Shown: positions 15,977-23,802, numbered from the stretch's first letter. The stretch: DNA of 33,733 nucleotides from an uncultured Collinsella sp. (GCA_958405565.1 CATYEN010000025.1:1-33733), one strand, 5' to 3'. Translations and numbers: made by a program. Notes: generated from the sequence alone by a model not told the origin.

Positions 15977-17836
15977 ATGGCGATTCTTTTGGGATGCGAT
16001 TCCATCAGCCTAGAGTTTCCCACCAAGCATATTTTCGATAGCGTGACGCTCGGCGTGGGCGAGGGCGACCGCATTGGTATCGTCGGTAAAAACGGCGACG
16101 GCAAGTCGACGCTGCTGAGTGTACTCGCCGGCACGCTGGAACCCGACGACGGCCGCGTGACGCACCGCCGCGGCACCACGATCGGTCTACTCGGCCAAAA
16201 GGACCAGCTTGTCGACACCGATACCGTGCATCATGCCGTTGTGGGCGACACGCCTGAGTACGAGTGGGCATCGAGCCCCCGCACGCGTCAGATCCTCGCC
16301 GGCCTCATCAGCGATGTGCCCTGGGAGGGCACGGTGGGCGAGCTTTCGGGCGGCCAGCGCCGTCGCGTGGACCTCGCTCGCCTGCTGATTGGCGACTACG
16401 ACGTGCTCATGCTCGACGAGCCCACCAACCACCTGGACATGCGCACCATCAACTGGCTCGCGCGTCACTTAAAGGCTCGCTGGCAGCGCGGCCAGGGCGC
16501 CATGCTCGTGGTCACGCACGACCGTTGGTTCTTGGACGAGGTCTGTACCAGCATGTGGGAGGTCCACGACGGCCAGGTTGATCCCTTCGAGGGCGGCTAC
16601 TCCGCATATATCCTGCAGCGCGTGGAGCGCGACCGCATGGCCGCGGTTACCGAGGAGCGCCGTCGCAACATGGCACGCAAGGAGCTCGCGTGGCTGAGCC
16701 GCGGCGCCCAGGCCCGCTCCACCAAGCCCAAGTTTCGCGTGGAGGCCGCCCGCGAGCTCATCGCCGACGTGCCGCCCGTGCGCGACGAGCTGGAACTCAA
16801 GCGACTTGCCGTGAGCCGCCTGGGCAAGCAGGTCATCGACGTGGTTGACGTGGACGCCGGCTATGCGGATACCGACGGCGTGTCCAAGCAGGTACTCTCC
16901 GACGTGACTTGGCTCATCGGCGCGGGCGACCGCTATGGTCTGCTGGGCGAAAACGGCGCCGGCAAGTCGACGCTGCTCGACGTGATCCAGGGCAAGATCG
17001 CGCCTCTGCGCGGCCGCGTGAAGATTGGCCAGACGGTGCGCTTTGGCGTGCTGTCGCAGCAGCTCGAGGAGCTAGAGCCCTTTATGGGCGATACGATCCG
17101 CGAAGTGCTCAGCAATTACAAGAAGTACTACGTCATCGACGGCAAGGAGACTTCGCCCGAGAAGCTCTGCGAGCGCCTGGGCTTTACGACGCAGCAGCTC
17201 TGGAGTCGCATCGGCGACCTTTCGGGCGGCCAGCGCCGCCGCCTGTCGCTGCTGCTGACGATTCTGGACGAGCCCAATGTGCTTATCCTGGACGAGCCTG
17301 GCAACGACCTCGATACCGACATGCTGGCGATTGTCGAGGACCTGCTTGACGGCTGGCCGGGCACGCTGATTCTGGTGACGCACGACCGCTTCCTTATGGA
17401 GCGCGTGACCGACCAGCAGTGGGCGCTGCTCGACGGCCACCTGACGCACATGCCCGGCGGTGTGGACCAGTACCTGCGTCTGTGCAACGCCACCGCCGAG
17501 GGCGAGCCCGTGGGCGCGCCGAGCGCCAAGACCGGCACGTTCGACACCGGTGCGGCGGCAGTTGCGGCCGAAAAGCCCAAGACGAGCGGGCAGCCCAACG
17601 GTCTTTCCAACGCCGAGCGCCAGAAGCTCCGCCGCGAGGTGAGCTCGCTCGAGCGCAAGATGGAGACGCAGCGCGCTCGCGTGGAGGAGGCCGAGGCTGC
17701 GATGGCTCAGGTCGATCCCACCAACTACACGGCGCTGGGCGAGCAGCAGGCAAAGATCGACGAGGCCCACGCCGCCATGGACGAGCTGGAGATGGCATGG
17801 CTCGAGGCGAGCGAAAAGCTCGAGGGCGAGGAGTAG
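15977..17836 (+). CDS. ABC-F family ATPase (Uup-like)
   Basis: A soluble twin-ATPase protein of 619 residues without membrane segments. Domain 1 has Walker A GKNGDGKST (37-45), LSGGQRRR (around 123-130) and DEPTNHLD (around 147-154). Domain 2 has GENGAGKST (323-331), LSGGQRRR (around 415) and DEPGNDLD (around 440), where Gly replaces the usual Thr. The inter-domain linker is Arg/Lys/Glu-rich, as in ABC-F factors that enter the ribosomal E site. The last 75 residues form a coiled coil like the Uup C-terminal domain. ABC-F proteins rescue stalled ribosomes or protect them from antibiotics; the Uup-like tail favours the housekeeping type. AAGGAG sits eight bases before ATG 15977. The next gene starts six bases after the stop. 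Confidence 0.9.
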   Translation: MAILLGCDSISLEFPTKHIFDSVTLGVGEGDRIGIVGKNGDGKSTLLSVLAGTLEPDDGRVTHRRGTTIGLLGQKDQLVDTDTVHHAVVGDTPEYEWASSPRTRQILAGLISDVPWEGTVGELSGGQRRRVDLARLLIGDYDVLMLDEPTNHLDMRTINWLARHLKARWQRGQGAMLVVTHDRWFLDEVCTSMWEVHDGQVDPFEGGYSAYILQRVERDRMAAVTEERRRNMARKELAWLSRGAQARSTKPKFRVEAARELIADVPPVRDELELKRLAVSRLGKQVIDVVDVDAGYADTDGVSKQVLSDVTWLIGAGDRYGLLGENGAGKSTLLDVIQGKIAPLRGRVKIGQTVRFGVLSQQLEELEPFMGDTIREVLSNYKKYYVIDGKETSPEKLCERLGFTTQQLWSRIGDLSGGQRRRLSLLLTILDEPNVLILDEPGNDLDTDMLAIVEDLLDGWPGTLILVTHDRFLMERVTDQQWALLDGHLTHMPGGVDQYLRLCNATAEGEPVGAPSAKTGTFDTGAAAVAAEKPKTSGQPNGLSNAERQKLRREVSSLERKMETQRARVEEAEAAMAQVDPTNYTALGEQQAKIDEAHAAMDELEMAWLEASEKLEGEE

Positions 17837-17842
17837 ACGAGG

Positions 17843-18613
17843 ATGATCAAGGCCGCGTTTTTCGATATCGACGGCACGCTGCTGAGCTTTAAGACGCACC
17901 GGATTCCGGCGTCGGCGCAGCGGGTGCTCGATAGCTTTCACGAGCAGGGGATCGCATGCGTGATTGCTACGGGTCGCCCGACCTACCAGATGCCCGATTG
18001 GCTGTTCGACTTGGGTTGGGATGCGTACATTACGCTTTCGGGCCAGCACTGCTTTGATGCCGAGGGGGTTTACCGCAGCTGTCCGATTGACCCGGACGAC
18101 GTTGCGGTGATCGTGGGCCAGGTGGCCGAGGGGCGCTACGACTCGCTGTGCATGCAGGGCGAGAATTCGTTTGTGAACCGCCTGTCCGAGCGCGTGGTGA
18201 CGGCCGGCAGTAACGCGGGGATTGTCTACCATGAGGAGCCGTTTGAGCACGCCTTTGACGCGCCGGTCTACCAGTTTTGCGCCTTTGTTGATCCGGCCGA
18301 CGAGCATATCGTGACCGATTCCGTGTCGCATTCGCTCACTACGCGCTGGTGCGATCTGTTCTGCGATATTATTCCCGCTAACGGCGGCAAGGACCTGGGC
18401 GTGGCGGCGACGCTGGAGCGCTTGGGCATCGACGCGAGCGAGGCGATCGCCTTTGGCGACGGCGAGAACGACCTGTCGATGTTCTCGGCCGTGGGCACAA
18501 GTGTGGCCATGGGCAACGCGCAGGATACCGTGAAGGCCGCGGCGACCTACGTTACGACCGCCGTAGACGACGACGGCATTTACAACGCCGCCAAGCACTT
18601 TGGGCTACTGTAG
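17843..18613 (+). CDS. Cof-type HAD phosphatase
   Basis: A 256-residue HAD subfamily IIB hydrolase. Motif I is FFDIDGTLL (Asp8 and Asp10), motif II the Thr in VIATGRP, the motif III Lys lies in NGGKDLG, and motif IV is FGDGENDLSMF. The large alpha/beta cap between motifs II and III is typical of Cof/YidA-type sugar-phosphate phosphatases. Specificity is unknown. It starts six bases after the ABC-F gene, whose 3' end supplies the GAGGAG site, so the two form an operon. Confidence 0.9.
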   Translation: MIKAAFFDIDGTLLSFKTHRIPASAQRVLDSFHEQGIACVIATGRPTYQMPDWLFDLGWDAYITLSGQHCFDAEGVYRSCPIDPDDVAVIVGQVAEGRYDSLCMQGENSFVNRLSERVVTAGSNAGIVYHEEPFEHAFDAPVYQFCAFVDPADEHIVTDSVSHSLTTRWCDLFCDIIPANGGKDLGVAATLERLGIDASEAIAFGDGENDLSMFSAVGTSVAMGNAQDTVKAAATYVTTAVDDDGIYNAAKHFGLL

Positions 18614-18621
18614 CTGCGGCC

Positions 18622-18691
18622 GGCACTTAGGGACGTTCCTTTTCTGCCGGCAGCTGGGGACACTCCTTGCGGGGCGTCCCCATTTTGTTTT
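18622..18691 (+). repeat. GGGGAC-class repeat merging into a terminator
   Basis: GGCACTTAGGGACGTTCC (from 18622) resembles the tandem unit at 2159. The next unit contains GGGGAC (18656-18661), which pairs with GTCCCC (18676-18681), and ATTTTGTTTTC follows. The repeat therefore seems to serve as the terminator of the ABC-F/Cof operon. Confidence 0.65.
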
Positions 18692-18715
18692 CGTCCCGCA
18701 TGTTTTGTGAAACAC

Positions 18716-18766
18716 GGCTAACTTTTAGGCAAAGTAGTAAGACATGGGCAACTTTTGCGGTAAAGT
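18716..18766 (+). promoter_or_regulatory. Two candidate MntR-type operators, 30 bp apart
   Basis: GGCTAACTTTTAGGC (18716-18730) and GGGCAACTTTTGCGG (18746-18760) are direct repeats with exactly 30-bp spacing. Each continues into AAAGT, giving ACTTT-N5/6-AAAGT palindromes. They lie 55-105 bp before the MntR-like gene. The second shares CATGGGCAACT with the exporter promoter at 25190-25200. Autoregulation is the inference. Confidence 0.45.
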
Positions 18767-18820
18767 AAATCAAGCAAAAGTATCCAAAGGCTAACTAGAA
18801 GCCATCGCGAAAGGCGGCCC

Positions 18821-19210
18821 ATGGCCCTGCGTGAATCCGGAGAAGACTATCTCGAATCGATCTACGTTCTATCGGAACGTCAGGGCATCGTGCGCTCGAT
18901 CGACGTTGCCGAATACTTGGGCGTAACCAAAGCAAGCGTCTCTAAAGCCATGGCGGCCTTGGAGAGCACCGGCTACGTGGAGATGGGCAAACGCGACGTG
19001 CATCTGACGGAGCGTGGTCTGGAGGTCGCTCGTCAAATGTGGGAGCGTCACTGCTTTTTCGTGGGGCTGCTGGAGGATGCGGGTGTTTCGGCTGAGGTCG
19101 CGTCGCAAGAGGGCTGCCACATGGAGCATTGCCTGAGCGAGGAAAGCTTTGAGAAGCTAAGGTCGATGTTGGGACGGGATGGTGCTTCGGCGCCAACAAT
19201 GACCGACTAG
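18821..19210 (+). CDS. DtxR/MntR-family metal-dependent repressor
   Basis: A 129-residue, two-domain regulator without the SH3 domain of DtxR, so of MntR size. Residues 1-62 form the winged helix (SIDVAEYLGVTKASVSKAM), and the rest the dimer and metal domain. Candidate ligands are Asp9, Glu12, His77, Glu97, Cys99, Glu102 and His103. Asp at position 9 is the MntR choice (Met in DtxR), while Cys99 in CHMEH matches DtxR Cys102, so the site is a hybrid. Mn(II) or Fe(II) is plausible; Asp9 and the missing ancillary residues favour Mn. AAAGG precedes ATG 18821. Likely targets are its own promoter and the exporter at 25292. Confidence 0.87.
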   Translation: MALRESGEDYLESIYVLSERQGIVRSIDVAEYLGVTKASVSKAMAALESTGYVEMGKRDVHLTERGLEVARQMWERHCFFVGLLEDAGVSAEVASQEGCHMEHCLSEESFEKLRSMLGRDGASAPTMTD

Positions 19211-19231
19211 CACTTCCGCAGCGGCGCGTCT

Positions 19232-19250
19232 CCCGCGCCAAAGGCGCGGG
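19232..19250. repeat. GC-rich hairpin after the MntR-like gene
   Basis: CCCGCGCC (19232-19239) and GGCGCGGG (19243-19250) flank AAA. No T-tract follows. The gap 19211-19491 between the converging genes contains this, a GGGAC/GTCCC pair (19260-19274) and the 123-nt hairpin below. Confidence 0.55.
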
Positions 19251-19350
19251 ACAGCGATTGGGACTAGTGGTCCCATCAGCTAAGCCCAACTCAGATAAGG
19301 AACCCCGCCAGCAAGCGATGCCCAAGAACCACCAGCAACGTTACCGCAGG

Positions 19351-19473
19351 CCGGGGCCGGGCTTGGTTTTGAAAACATTCCGCAGCGCGAGGCCCGCCTT
19401 TCCGCTGCTCCGCAGGAGCAGGAAAGGCGGGCCTCATGCGCGAGGACGTTTTCAAAACCAAGCCCGGCCCCGG
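19351..19473. repeat. 123-nt long hairpin between converging genes
   Basis: The outer arms are a perfect 26-bp inverted repeat (19351-19376 and 19448-19473; CCGGGGCCGGGCTTGG at the left end). Inside, GAGGCCCGCCTTTCC (19389-19403) pairs with 19422-19435, and CTGCTCC pairs with GGAGCAG around GCA (19412-19414). The whole folds into one rod with an internal loop. It could be a bidirectional terminator or a mobile palindromic element. Confidence 0.8.
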
Positions 19474-19491
19474 CCGGAGGGACCACAGGCG

Positions 19492-21444
19492 CTACAGGTT
19501 CTTGACACCCATCGCGCGCATGGCGTTCAGGATGGCGATGATCGCCACGCCCACGTCGCCAAAGACAGCAAGCCACATATTGGCAATGCCGAGCGCTGCC
19601 AGCACAAGGATCAGCAGCTTAATCCCCAGCGCAAAGATGATGTTCTGCCAAACAATCGACATAGTCTTGCGCGCCACGCGGATCGCGCGGGAAATGTTGG
19701 AAGGCTTGTCATCCATGAGCACGACGTCGGCGGCCTCGATCGCAGCGTCGGAGCCCATGGCGCCCATGGCAATGCCCACATCGGCGCGCGTAAGCACAGG
19801 CGCGTCGTTGATGCCGTCACCGACAAAGGCGAGCTTGCCCTTGCCACTTTCGGCCGCGAGCAGCGCCTCAACGCGCTCGACCTTGTCGCCCGGCAGGAGC
19901 TGCGCGTGGAACTCGTCGAGACCGAGTTGCTTGGCTACAGACGCCGCAACCTCCTCGCGGTCGCCCGTGAGCATGACGGTGCGGTTGATACCGGCGGCGT
20001 GCAGGTCGCGAATCGTTTGCTCTGCATCCGCCTTGACGGTGTCGGCAATCACGATGTGACCGACATACACGCCGTCCACGAGCACGTGGAGGATCGTGCC
20101 GACAACCCCACATTCCGGTGCTTCAACGCCGATCGCGGCGAGCATCTTGGCGTTGCCGACGACGACATGCTTGCCGTCGATGGTCGCTGTCACGCCGTGG
20201 CCCGCGTCGTTGGCGGAGTCGCTAACGCGCTTGGGGTCGACCTCGCCCTGGTAGGCGACACGCACGGACTGCGCGATGGGGTGATCGGAGAACGACTCCG
20301 CAAGGGCTGCGACCTCGAGCAACGACTGCTCGGTATAGCCTGCCTCGGGGTGCACCGCGACTACCGAGAACGTGCCGTTGGTGAGCGTGCCGGTTTTGTC
20401 GAAGACGACGGTATCCACGTCGGCGAGCGTCTCGAGGTAGTTGGAGCCCTTGATGAGAACGCCCAGCTTGGACGCGCCGCCGATGCCGCCAAAGAAACTC
20501 AACGGTACGCTGATCACGAGGGCGCACGGGCAGCTGACGACCAGGAAGGTCAGGCCGCGCAGAATCCAGTTGGACCAGGCGCCGGTGACCAGGCCGCCGC
20601 CGAGCGCGAGCACCGCGGCGGCTCCGGTGACGGCGGGGGTGTAGACGCGGGCAAAGCGCGTGATGAAGTTCTCGGTGCGCGCCTTCTTTTCGCTGGCATT
20701 CTCCACGAGTTCCAGGACGCGCGCGACGGTGGATTCGCCAAACGGCTTGGTGGTGCGCACGTGGATGAGGCCCGTCATGTTGATGCAGCCGCTGATGATA
20801 TCGTCGCCGGACTTGGCGGGGCGGGGAACCGACTCGCCCGTGAGCGCGGCGGTGTCGAGCTGGGTTTCGCCCTCGACGATGACTCCGTCGATAGGCACGC
20901 GCTCGCCGGGCTTGACCACGATTACGGTGCCGACGGCGATGTCATCGGGGAAGACCTGCTCGAGCGTGCCGTCGGGCTGCTCGACGTTAGCATAGTCGGG
21001 CGCGATGTCCATCATGGCACTGATCGACTTGCGGCTCTTGCCCACGGCGTATGCCTGGAACAGCTCGCCAACCTGATAGAACAGCATGACGGCTGCGCCT
21101 TCGGCCATGTGCGGATCGGTGTCGGGGAAGAGCACCATGGCAAACGCGCCGATGGTCGCGACGGCCATGAGGAAGCTCTCGTCGAACGCCTTGCCGCGGC
21201 GGATGTTATTGAATGCCTTTTGCAGTACGTCGTAGCCGGCAATCAAAAACGGCACGAGGAACAGCACAAAGCTGGCGTAGATGTCGCCCGGGGTGCCGAA
21301 TGCGGCGGTGAGGGTGCCGAGCTCATCGAGGGCGTACACCACGGCAAAAATGCCCAGTGCTACCAGGATGCGGTTGCGCTTATGCTCAAGGGACTCTTTC
21401 TTCTTGCGCTTCTTCTTTTTCTCTTTGGGATCGGCGGCTGTCAT
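19492..21444 (-). CDS. Zn/Cd/Pb-exporting P1B-type ATPase
   Basis: A 650-residue heavy-metal efflux pump of the ZntA/CadA type. It has LTGES (201-205), the membrane metal site CPC (305-307), the phosphorylation motif DKTGT (349-353), the HP locus (388-389) and GDGINDAP (542-549). Lys and Asp in the last helices (LGIKLLILVL ... FGDVG) are typical of the P1B-2 zinc group. The N-terminus has no metal-binding HMA domain; instead it starts with a Lys-rich stretch (KEKKKKRKKKES). An HMA domain is encoded separately just upstream, as if the usual fusion were split. GAGAGG lies eight bases before the start. It is the last gene of the SmtB-controlled operon. Confidence 0.94.
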   Translation of the reverse strand: MTAADPKEKKKKRKKKESLEHKRNRILVALGIFAVVYALDELGTLTAAFGTPGDIYASFVLFLVPFLIAGYDVLQKAFNNIRRGKAFDESFLMAVATIGAFAMVLFPDTDPHMAEGAAVMLFYQVGELFQAYAVGKSRKSISAMMDIAPDYANVEQPDGTLEQVFPDDIAVGTVIVVKPGERVPIDGVIVEGETQLDTAALTGESVPRPAKSGDDIISGCINMTGLIHVRTTKPFGESTVARVLELVENASEKKARTENFITRFARVYTPAVTGAAAVLALGGGLVTGAWSNWILRGLTFLVVSCPCALVISVPLSFFGGIGGASKLGVLIKGSNYLETLADVDTVVFDKTGTLTNGTFSVVAVHPEAGYTEQSLLEVAALAESFSDHPIAQSVRVAYQGEVDPKRVSDSANDAGHGVTATIDGKHVVVGNAKMLAAIGVEAPECGVVGTILHVLVDGVYVGHIVIADTVKADAEQTIRDLHAAGINRTVMLTGDREEVAASVAKQLGLDEFHAQLLPGDKVERVEALLAAESGKGKLAFVGDGINDAPVLTRADVGIAMGAMGSDAAIEAADVVLMDDKPSNISRAIRVARKTMSIVWQNIIFALGIKLLILVLAALGIANMWLAVFGDVGVAIIAILNAMRAMGVKNL

Positions 21445-21465
21445 GATTCAAACCTCTCATTTGAG

Positions 21466-21489
21466 TGTATGAACACTCGCTCATATAAT
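21466..21489. promoter_or_regulatory. Third SmtB/ArsR-type operator, before the ATPase gene
   Basis: TATGA-N8-TCATA (21468-21485), within TGTATGAACACTCGCTCATA, is nearly the same as each operator in the arsR promoter. It sits 22 bp upstream of the ATPase start, in the 101-bp gap after the HMA gene. I see no clear promoter beside it. Confidence 0.65.
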
Positions 21490-21501
21490 TTCGCGAGCAA
21501 A

Positions 21502-21520
21502 GGCCGCGGCAAGCGCGGCC
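21502..21520 (-). terminator. Weak hairpin between the HMA gene and the ATPase gene
   Basis: GGCCGCG (21502-21508) pairs with CGCGGCC (21514-21520). On the minus strand it is followed only by TTTGCTC, so it is at most a partial terminator that sets relative expression. Confidence 0.4.
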
Positions 21521-21545
21521 TCGCAGGGGTCAACGTATGCGCGGG

Positions 21546-21764
21546 TTAGAGAATGATCTCGCAGTCCGGCTCGGCGTCGGCGGTGAACTCAACGACGCGG
21601 TCCAGGACCTCGTCGAACTTGGCGTCGTCGGCCTCGAGCGTCAGCTTTTGGGTCATAAAGTTGACCGAAACGGACTTGACGCCCTCGAGCTTAGCCAGCT
21701 CGTCCTGAAGTTCACGCGCGCAGTTGGCGCAATCGATCTCGTCGAGCTTAAACTGCTTTTTCAT
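21546..21764 (-). CDS. Heavy-metal-associated (HMA) domain metallochaperone
   Basis: A 72-residue stand-alone HMA domain with the metal motif DCANCARE (CxxC at residues 12-15) and the beta-alpha-beta-beta-alpha-beta pattern VKSVSVNFMTQKLTLEAD. Such domains normally sit at the N-terminus of ZntA-type pumps. Here the downstream pump lacks one, so this small protein probably delivers or senses the ion for it. The acidic C-terminus (EPDCEIIL) adds another Cys. AAAGGAA lies eight bases before the start. It is the middle gene of the operon. Confidence 0.88.
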   Translation of the reverse strand: MKKQFKLDEIDCANCARELQDELAKLEGVKSVSVNFMTQKLTLEADDAKFDEVLDRVVEFTADAEPDCEIIL

Positions 21765-21827
21765 GGTGGGTTCCTTTCCCTGTGTTAGCGGTCTGGGTGC
21801 CGGCCGCGCTGATACCGTGGTTGATTG

Positions 21828-22193
21828 CTATTCGCAGATATGGCTCATGCCCTGGTTGAGCATGGTGTAGACGTGATCGTCGGCAAGCGAGTAGAGAATG
21901 TTGCGGCCGTCGCGGCGGAACTTGACCAGGTGCGACTGCTTAAGCGTGCGCAGCTGGTGCGACACCGCAGACTGCGAGGTCGCGGTCGCTTCGGCGATGT
22001 CAGCCACGCAGAGCTCGCGACCCATGAGGGCGTAGAGAATCTTGATGCGTGTGGTGTCGCTGAAGACTTTGAACAGGTCGGCCAGGTCGTACAACAGCTC
22101 CTCGTCGGGAAGGTCCTCGGGCGAGCAGGTGGTGGGGACGATCGGCTCGGTGGCCTCGATGTCGGGTTTCGTTTCGTCAACGCGGATGCTCAT
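21828..22193 (-). CDS. ArsR/SmtB-family zinc-responsive repressor
   Basis: A 121-residue winged-helix repressor. The helix-turn-helix is SQSAVSHQLRTLKQSHLV. The C-terminal helix has the exact SmtB/CzrA alpha-5 zinc site spacing, Asp-x-His-x10-His-x2-Glu (DDHVYTMLNQGMSHICE). ELCVADIAEA resembles the CadC/SmtB alpha-3 motif but keeps one Cys only. It should release DNA when zinc binds. The first 25 residues form a flexible acidic leader with one Cys. AAAGGA stands before the start. It heads the operon with the HMA protein and the efflux ATPase and is controlled by the operators at 22207-22263. Confidence 0.93.
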   Translation of the reverse strand: MSIRVDETKPDIEATEPIVPTTCSPEDLPDEELLYDLADLFKVFSDTTRIKILYALMGRELCVADIAEATATSQSAVSHQLRTLKQSHLVKFRRDGRNILYSLADDHVYTMLNQGMSHICE

Positions 22194-22206
22194 TGCAATA
22201 TCCTTT

Positions 22207-22263
22207 CATATGAACATGCGCTCATATAACTTACTTCCGATTATATGAGCGCATGTTCATATG
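22207..22263. promoter_or_regulatory. Paired SmtB/ArsR operators in a 23-bp perfect inverted repeat
   Basis: CATATGAACATGCGCTCATA and three further bases (22207-22229) are repeated as the exact complement at 22241-22263, 11 bp apart. Each arm alone is an SmtB-type operator, ATATGA-N8-TCATAT. One arm lies across the promoter, the other just after the start of transcription. Confidence 0.88.
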
Positions 22264-22267
22264 TCAA
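22240..22267 (-). promoter_or_regulatory. Consensus sigma-70 promoter of the arsR operon
   Basis: On the minus strand, TTGACA (22267-22262) and TATAAT (22245-22240) are both perfect, with a 16-bp spacer. The spacer and -10 are covered by the right-hand operator arm. Confidence 0.88.
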
Positions 22268-22611
22268 TGACGTTCAGGTAATTTGTCGCACAAAATGATG
22301 GGGAATAGTGGACGAGATTCCGGACTGAGCGGTTTTGATAGCCGATGCCGGGGTGGGTGCCCCCGCGTCGTGCAAAAATTGGAGTATTCTGCAACTATAG
22401 GGGGTCCGTTAATCTATTCCAGGCCAAATAAAGCCGCTCAAGAGTTATCCAAGGGCGGTAAACAGTCAAGGTCTTCCTCAAATGTTGCCTAACGTTCCCG
22501 TTCGATAGCGTTTTTGTTTCTCATTTGGATTAACTGTGGGTGCTGGAGGGCCGACCCTGCTGAATACTCGCAATTTTGCACATCGCTAGGGTACCCACCT
22601 TGTTAGCCGGT
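22264..22611. other. Gene-free AT-richer stretch with an imperfect 42-bp inverted repeat
   Basis: No coding sequence is supported here. The notable content is a 42-nt motif at 22352-22393 that recurs in inverted orientation at 22558-22599, identical at 33 of 42 positions. The shared parts are GGTGGGT, GTGCAAAA and GAGTATTC with GCA at the end. The 164 bp between the copies show no gene. Confidence 0.6.
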
Positions 22612-23802
22612 CTAGCTTCCGGCCCCGAAGATTCTGCCCTCGGGCGCGAGGCTGCTTATTTGGGCAAATGATGGGCTGTCGGATTCGACAGTCTGCATGT
22701 CATCGATTGCCGGAACTTCATTTATTGTCGGGTCATCCAGCGTGATGCCTTCGAGTGTTGCTTTTTCGAGGTCGATTCGTTGACGATCTTCGGAATCCTG
22801 GCGAAGCTGCTTCTGAATTCGCTTTTTCTCTTCTATAAACCTTCTGAGCACAAACTGTCTCAGATCCTCTTGCATGATTTGAAAGTCTTTTGGCAGACGC
22901 GAGGGGCGTATGCCCTCTTTCCGTTGGATCGCCTCCATGACCCTAACGAAAGCGCTGGCATGCATAAAGGAATAACGACTGACGGTGATGATTCCGTATC
23001 CCATGGACGCAAGCGCATTCTTGCGCTCCTCATCGATGGCGCGGTCTTCTTCCGCGTCATGATAAAACCCGTTGTATTCAATGTCTGTGCGAGATTTCTT
23101 TAGATACGCATCCATAAAGAACTTTTTGCGTCTCGTGAGATTCTTTGCGGCAGCGGTGACCTGCACCTCGTAATCGGTCTCAATTCCCTTAATACCAAGC
23201 CCTCCTTCGCTTTTAGGCAGCGTTAGCATCATGACAAAGGCCGTTTCCATAGGAGACCGGCATCCGTCGCGCACACATTGGATCGCCTTTCGGGCAAGGG
23301 CCAGACCGTCGCATCTGGTAATGGAATTAAAGAACTGTATTAACCTTTCGGTCGAGGTGAGCGCGAAACGCTCGTTATACGAGGTGGAAGAGCCGGTTCC
23401 AAGGGAGTAAGCGCCGCACAATTCAAAGTAGTACTCCACCAGTTCGCGAAAAGGGAGATAGGTGGCGGCCTGAAGTGCGCAAAGCTCAACGTCAACAATG
23501 AAGATGCCATCTTTGAGCTCTATAAAGCGTGAGTTCGAGAATCGTTTTGACGAAACGTGGCATTGACAGTTCAGTGCATAGCGCGCATTCCTGCGATCAA
23601 ACACCATTACCTCGAGGCAATCATTTGCGTCAAGGGAAACATCGTGTTTGGTGAGCCATTCTGCGGCTGCGTCAAGGAGCGTTCCGGTGGGACATGATCC
23701 GTAAATCGCGGCAGGGTTACAGGGCTCGGTGTCTTTCGCAGACGCCGAATGCGCGGCCTGGTAGACCGCTTTTGCAGTGGTATGTGACAATACGATACTC
23801 AT
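22612..23802 (-). CDS. PD-(D/E)XK endonuclease-like protein, unknown function
   Basis: A 396-residue protein of no family I can name. Residues about 235-285 resemble the Vsr/DUF559 endonuclease fold: TDIEYNGFYHDAEED followed by IDEERKNALASMGYGIITVS, which is the E-Y-x-G-x-x-H, R, L-x3-G-Y pattern of that superfamily. The N-terminal half has FIELKDGIFIVDVELCAL and YYFELCGAYSL, and is shared with the protein at 32078-33127. The C-terminus (about 310-396) is charged helix and then low-complexity. No clear ribosome-binding site precedes the ATG; an AT-rich TATATA lies immediately ahead, so a leaderless transcript is possible. It is solitary, with gene-free AT-richer DNA on both sides, which hints at acquisition. 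Nuclease activity is inference. Confidence 0.65.
   Translation of the reverse strand: MSIVLSHTTAKAVYQAAHSASAKDTEPCNPAAIYGSCPTGTLLDAAAEWLTKHDVSLDANDCLEVMVFDRRNARYALNCQCHVSSKRFSNSRFIELKDGIFIVDVELCALQAATYLPFRELVEYYFELCGAYSLGTGSSTSYNERFALTSTERLIQFFNSITRCDGLALARKAIQCVRDGCRSPMETAFVMMLTLPKSEGGLGIKGIETDYEVQVTAAAKNLTRRKKFFMDAYLKKSRTDIEYNGFYHDAEEDRAIDEERKNALASMGYGIITVSRYSFMHASAFVRVMEAIQRKEGIRPSRLPKDFQIMQEDLRQFVLRRFIEEKKRIQKQLRQDSEDRQRIDLEKATLEGITLDDPTINEVPAIDDMQTVESDSPSFAQISSLAPEGRIFGAGS

Noticed and set aside
19258..21549. 763-codon open frame on the plus strand opposite the zinc ATPase
   Set aside because: It is the antisense of a well-supported P-type ATPase. The long open frame comes from GC-rich third positions, and the translated product is low-complexity and rich in His, Arg and Asp.
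22283..22492. 69-codon open frame in the gap after arsR
   Set aside because: No ribosome-binding site or recognisable sequence, and it overlaps one copy of the 42-bp repeat.
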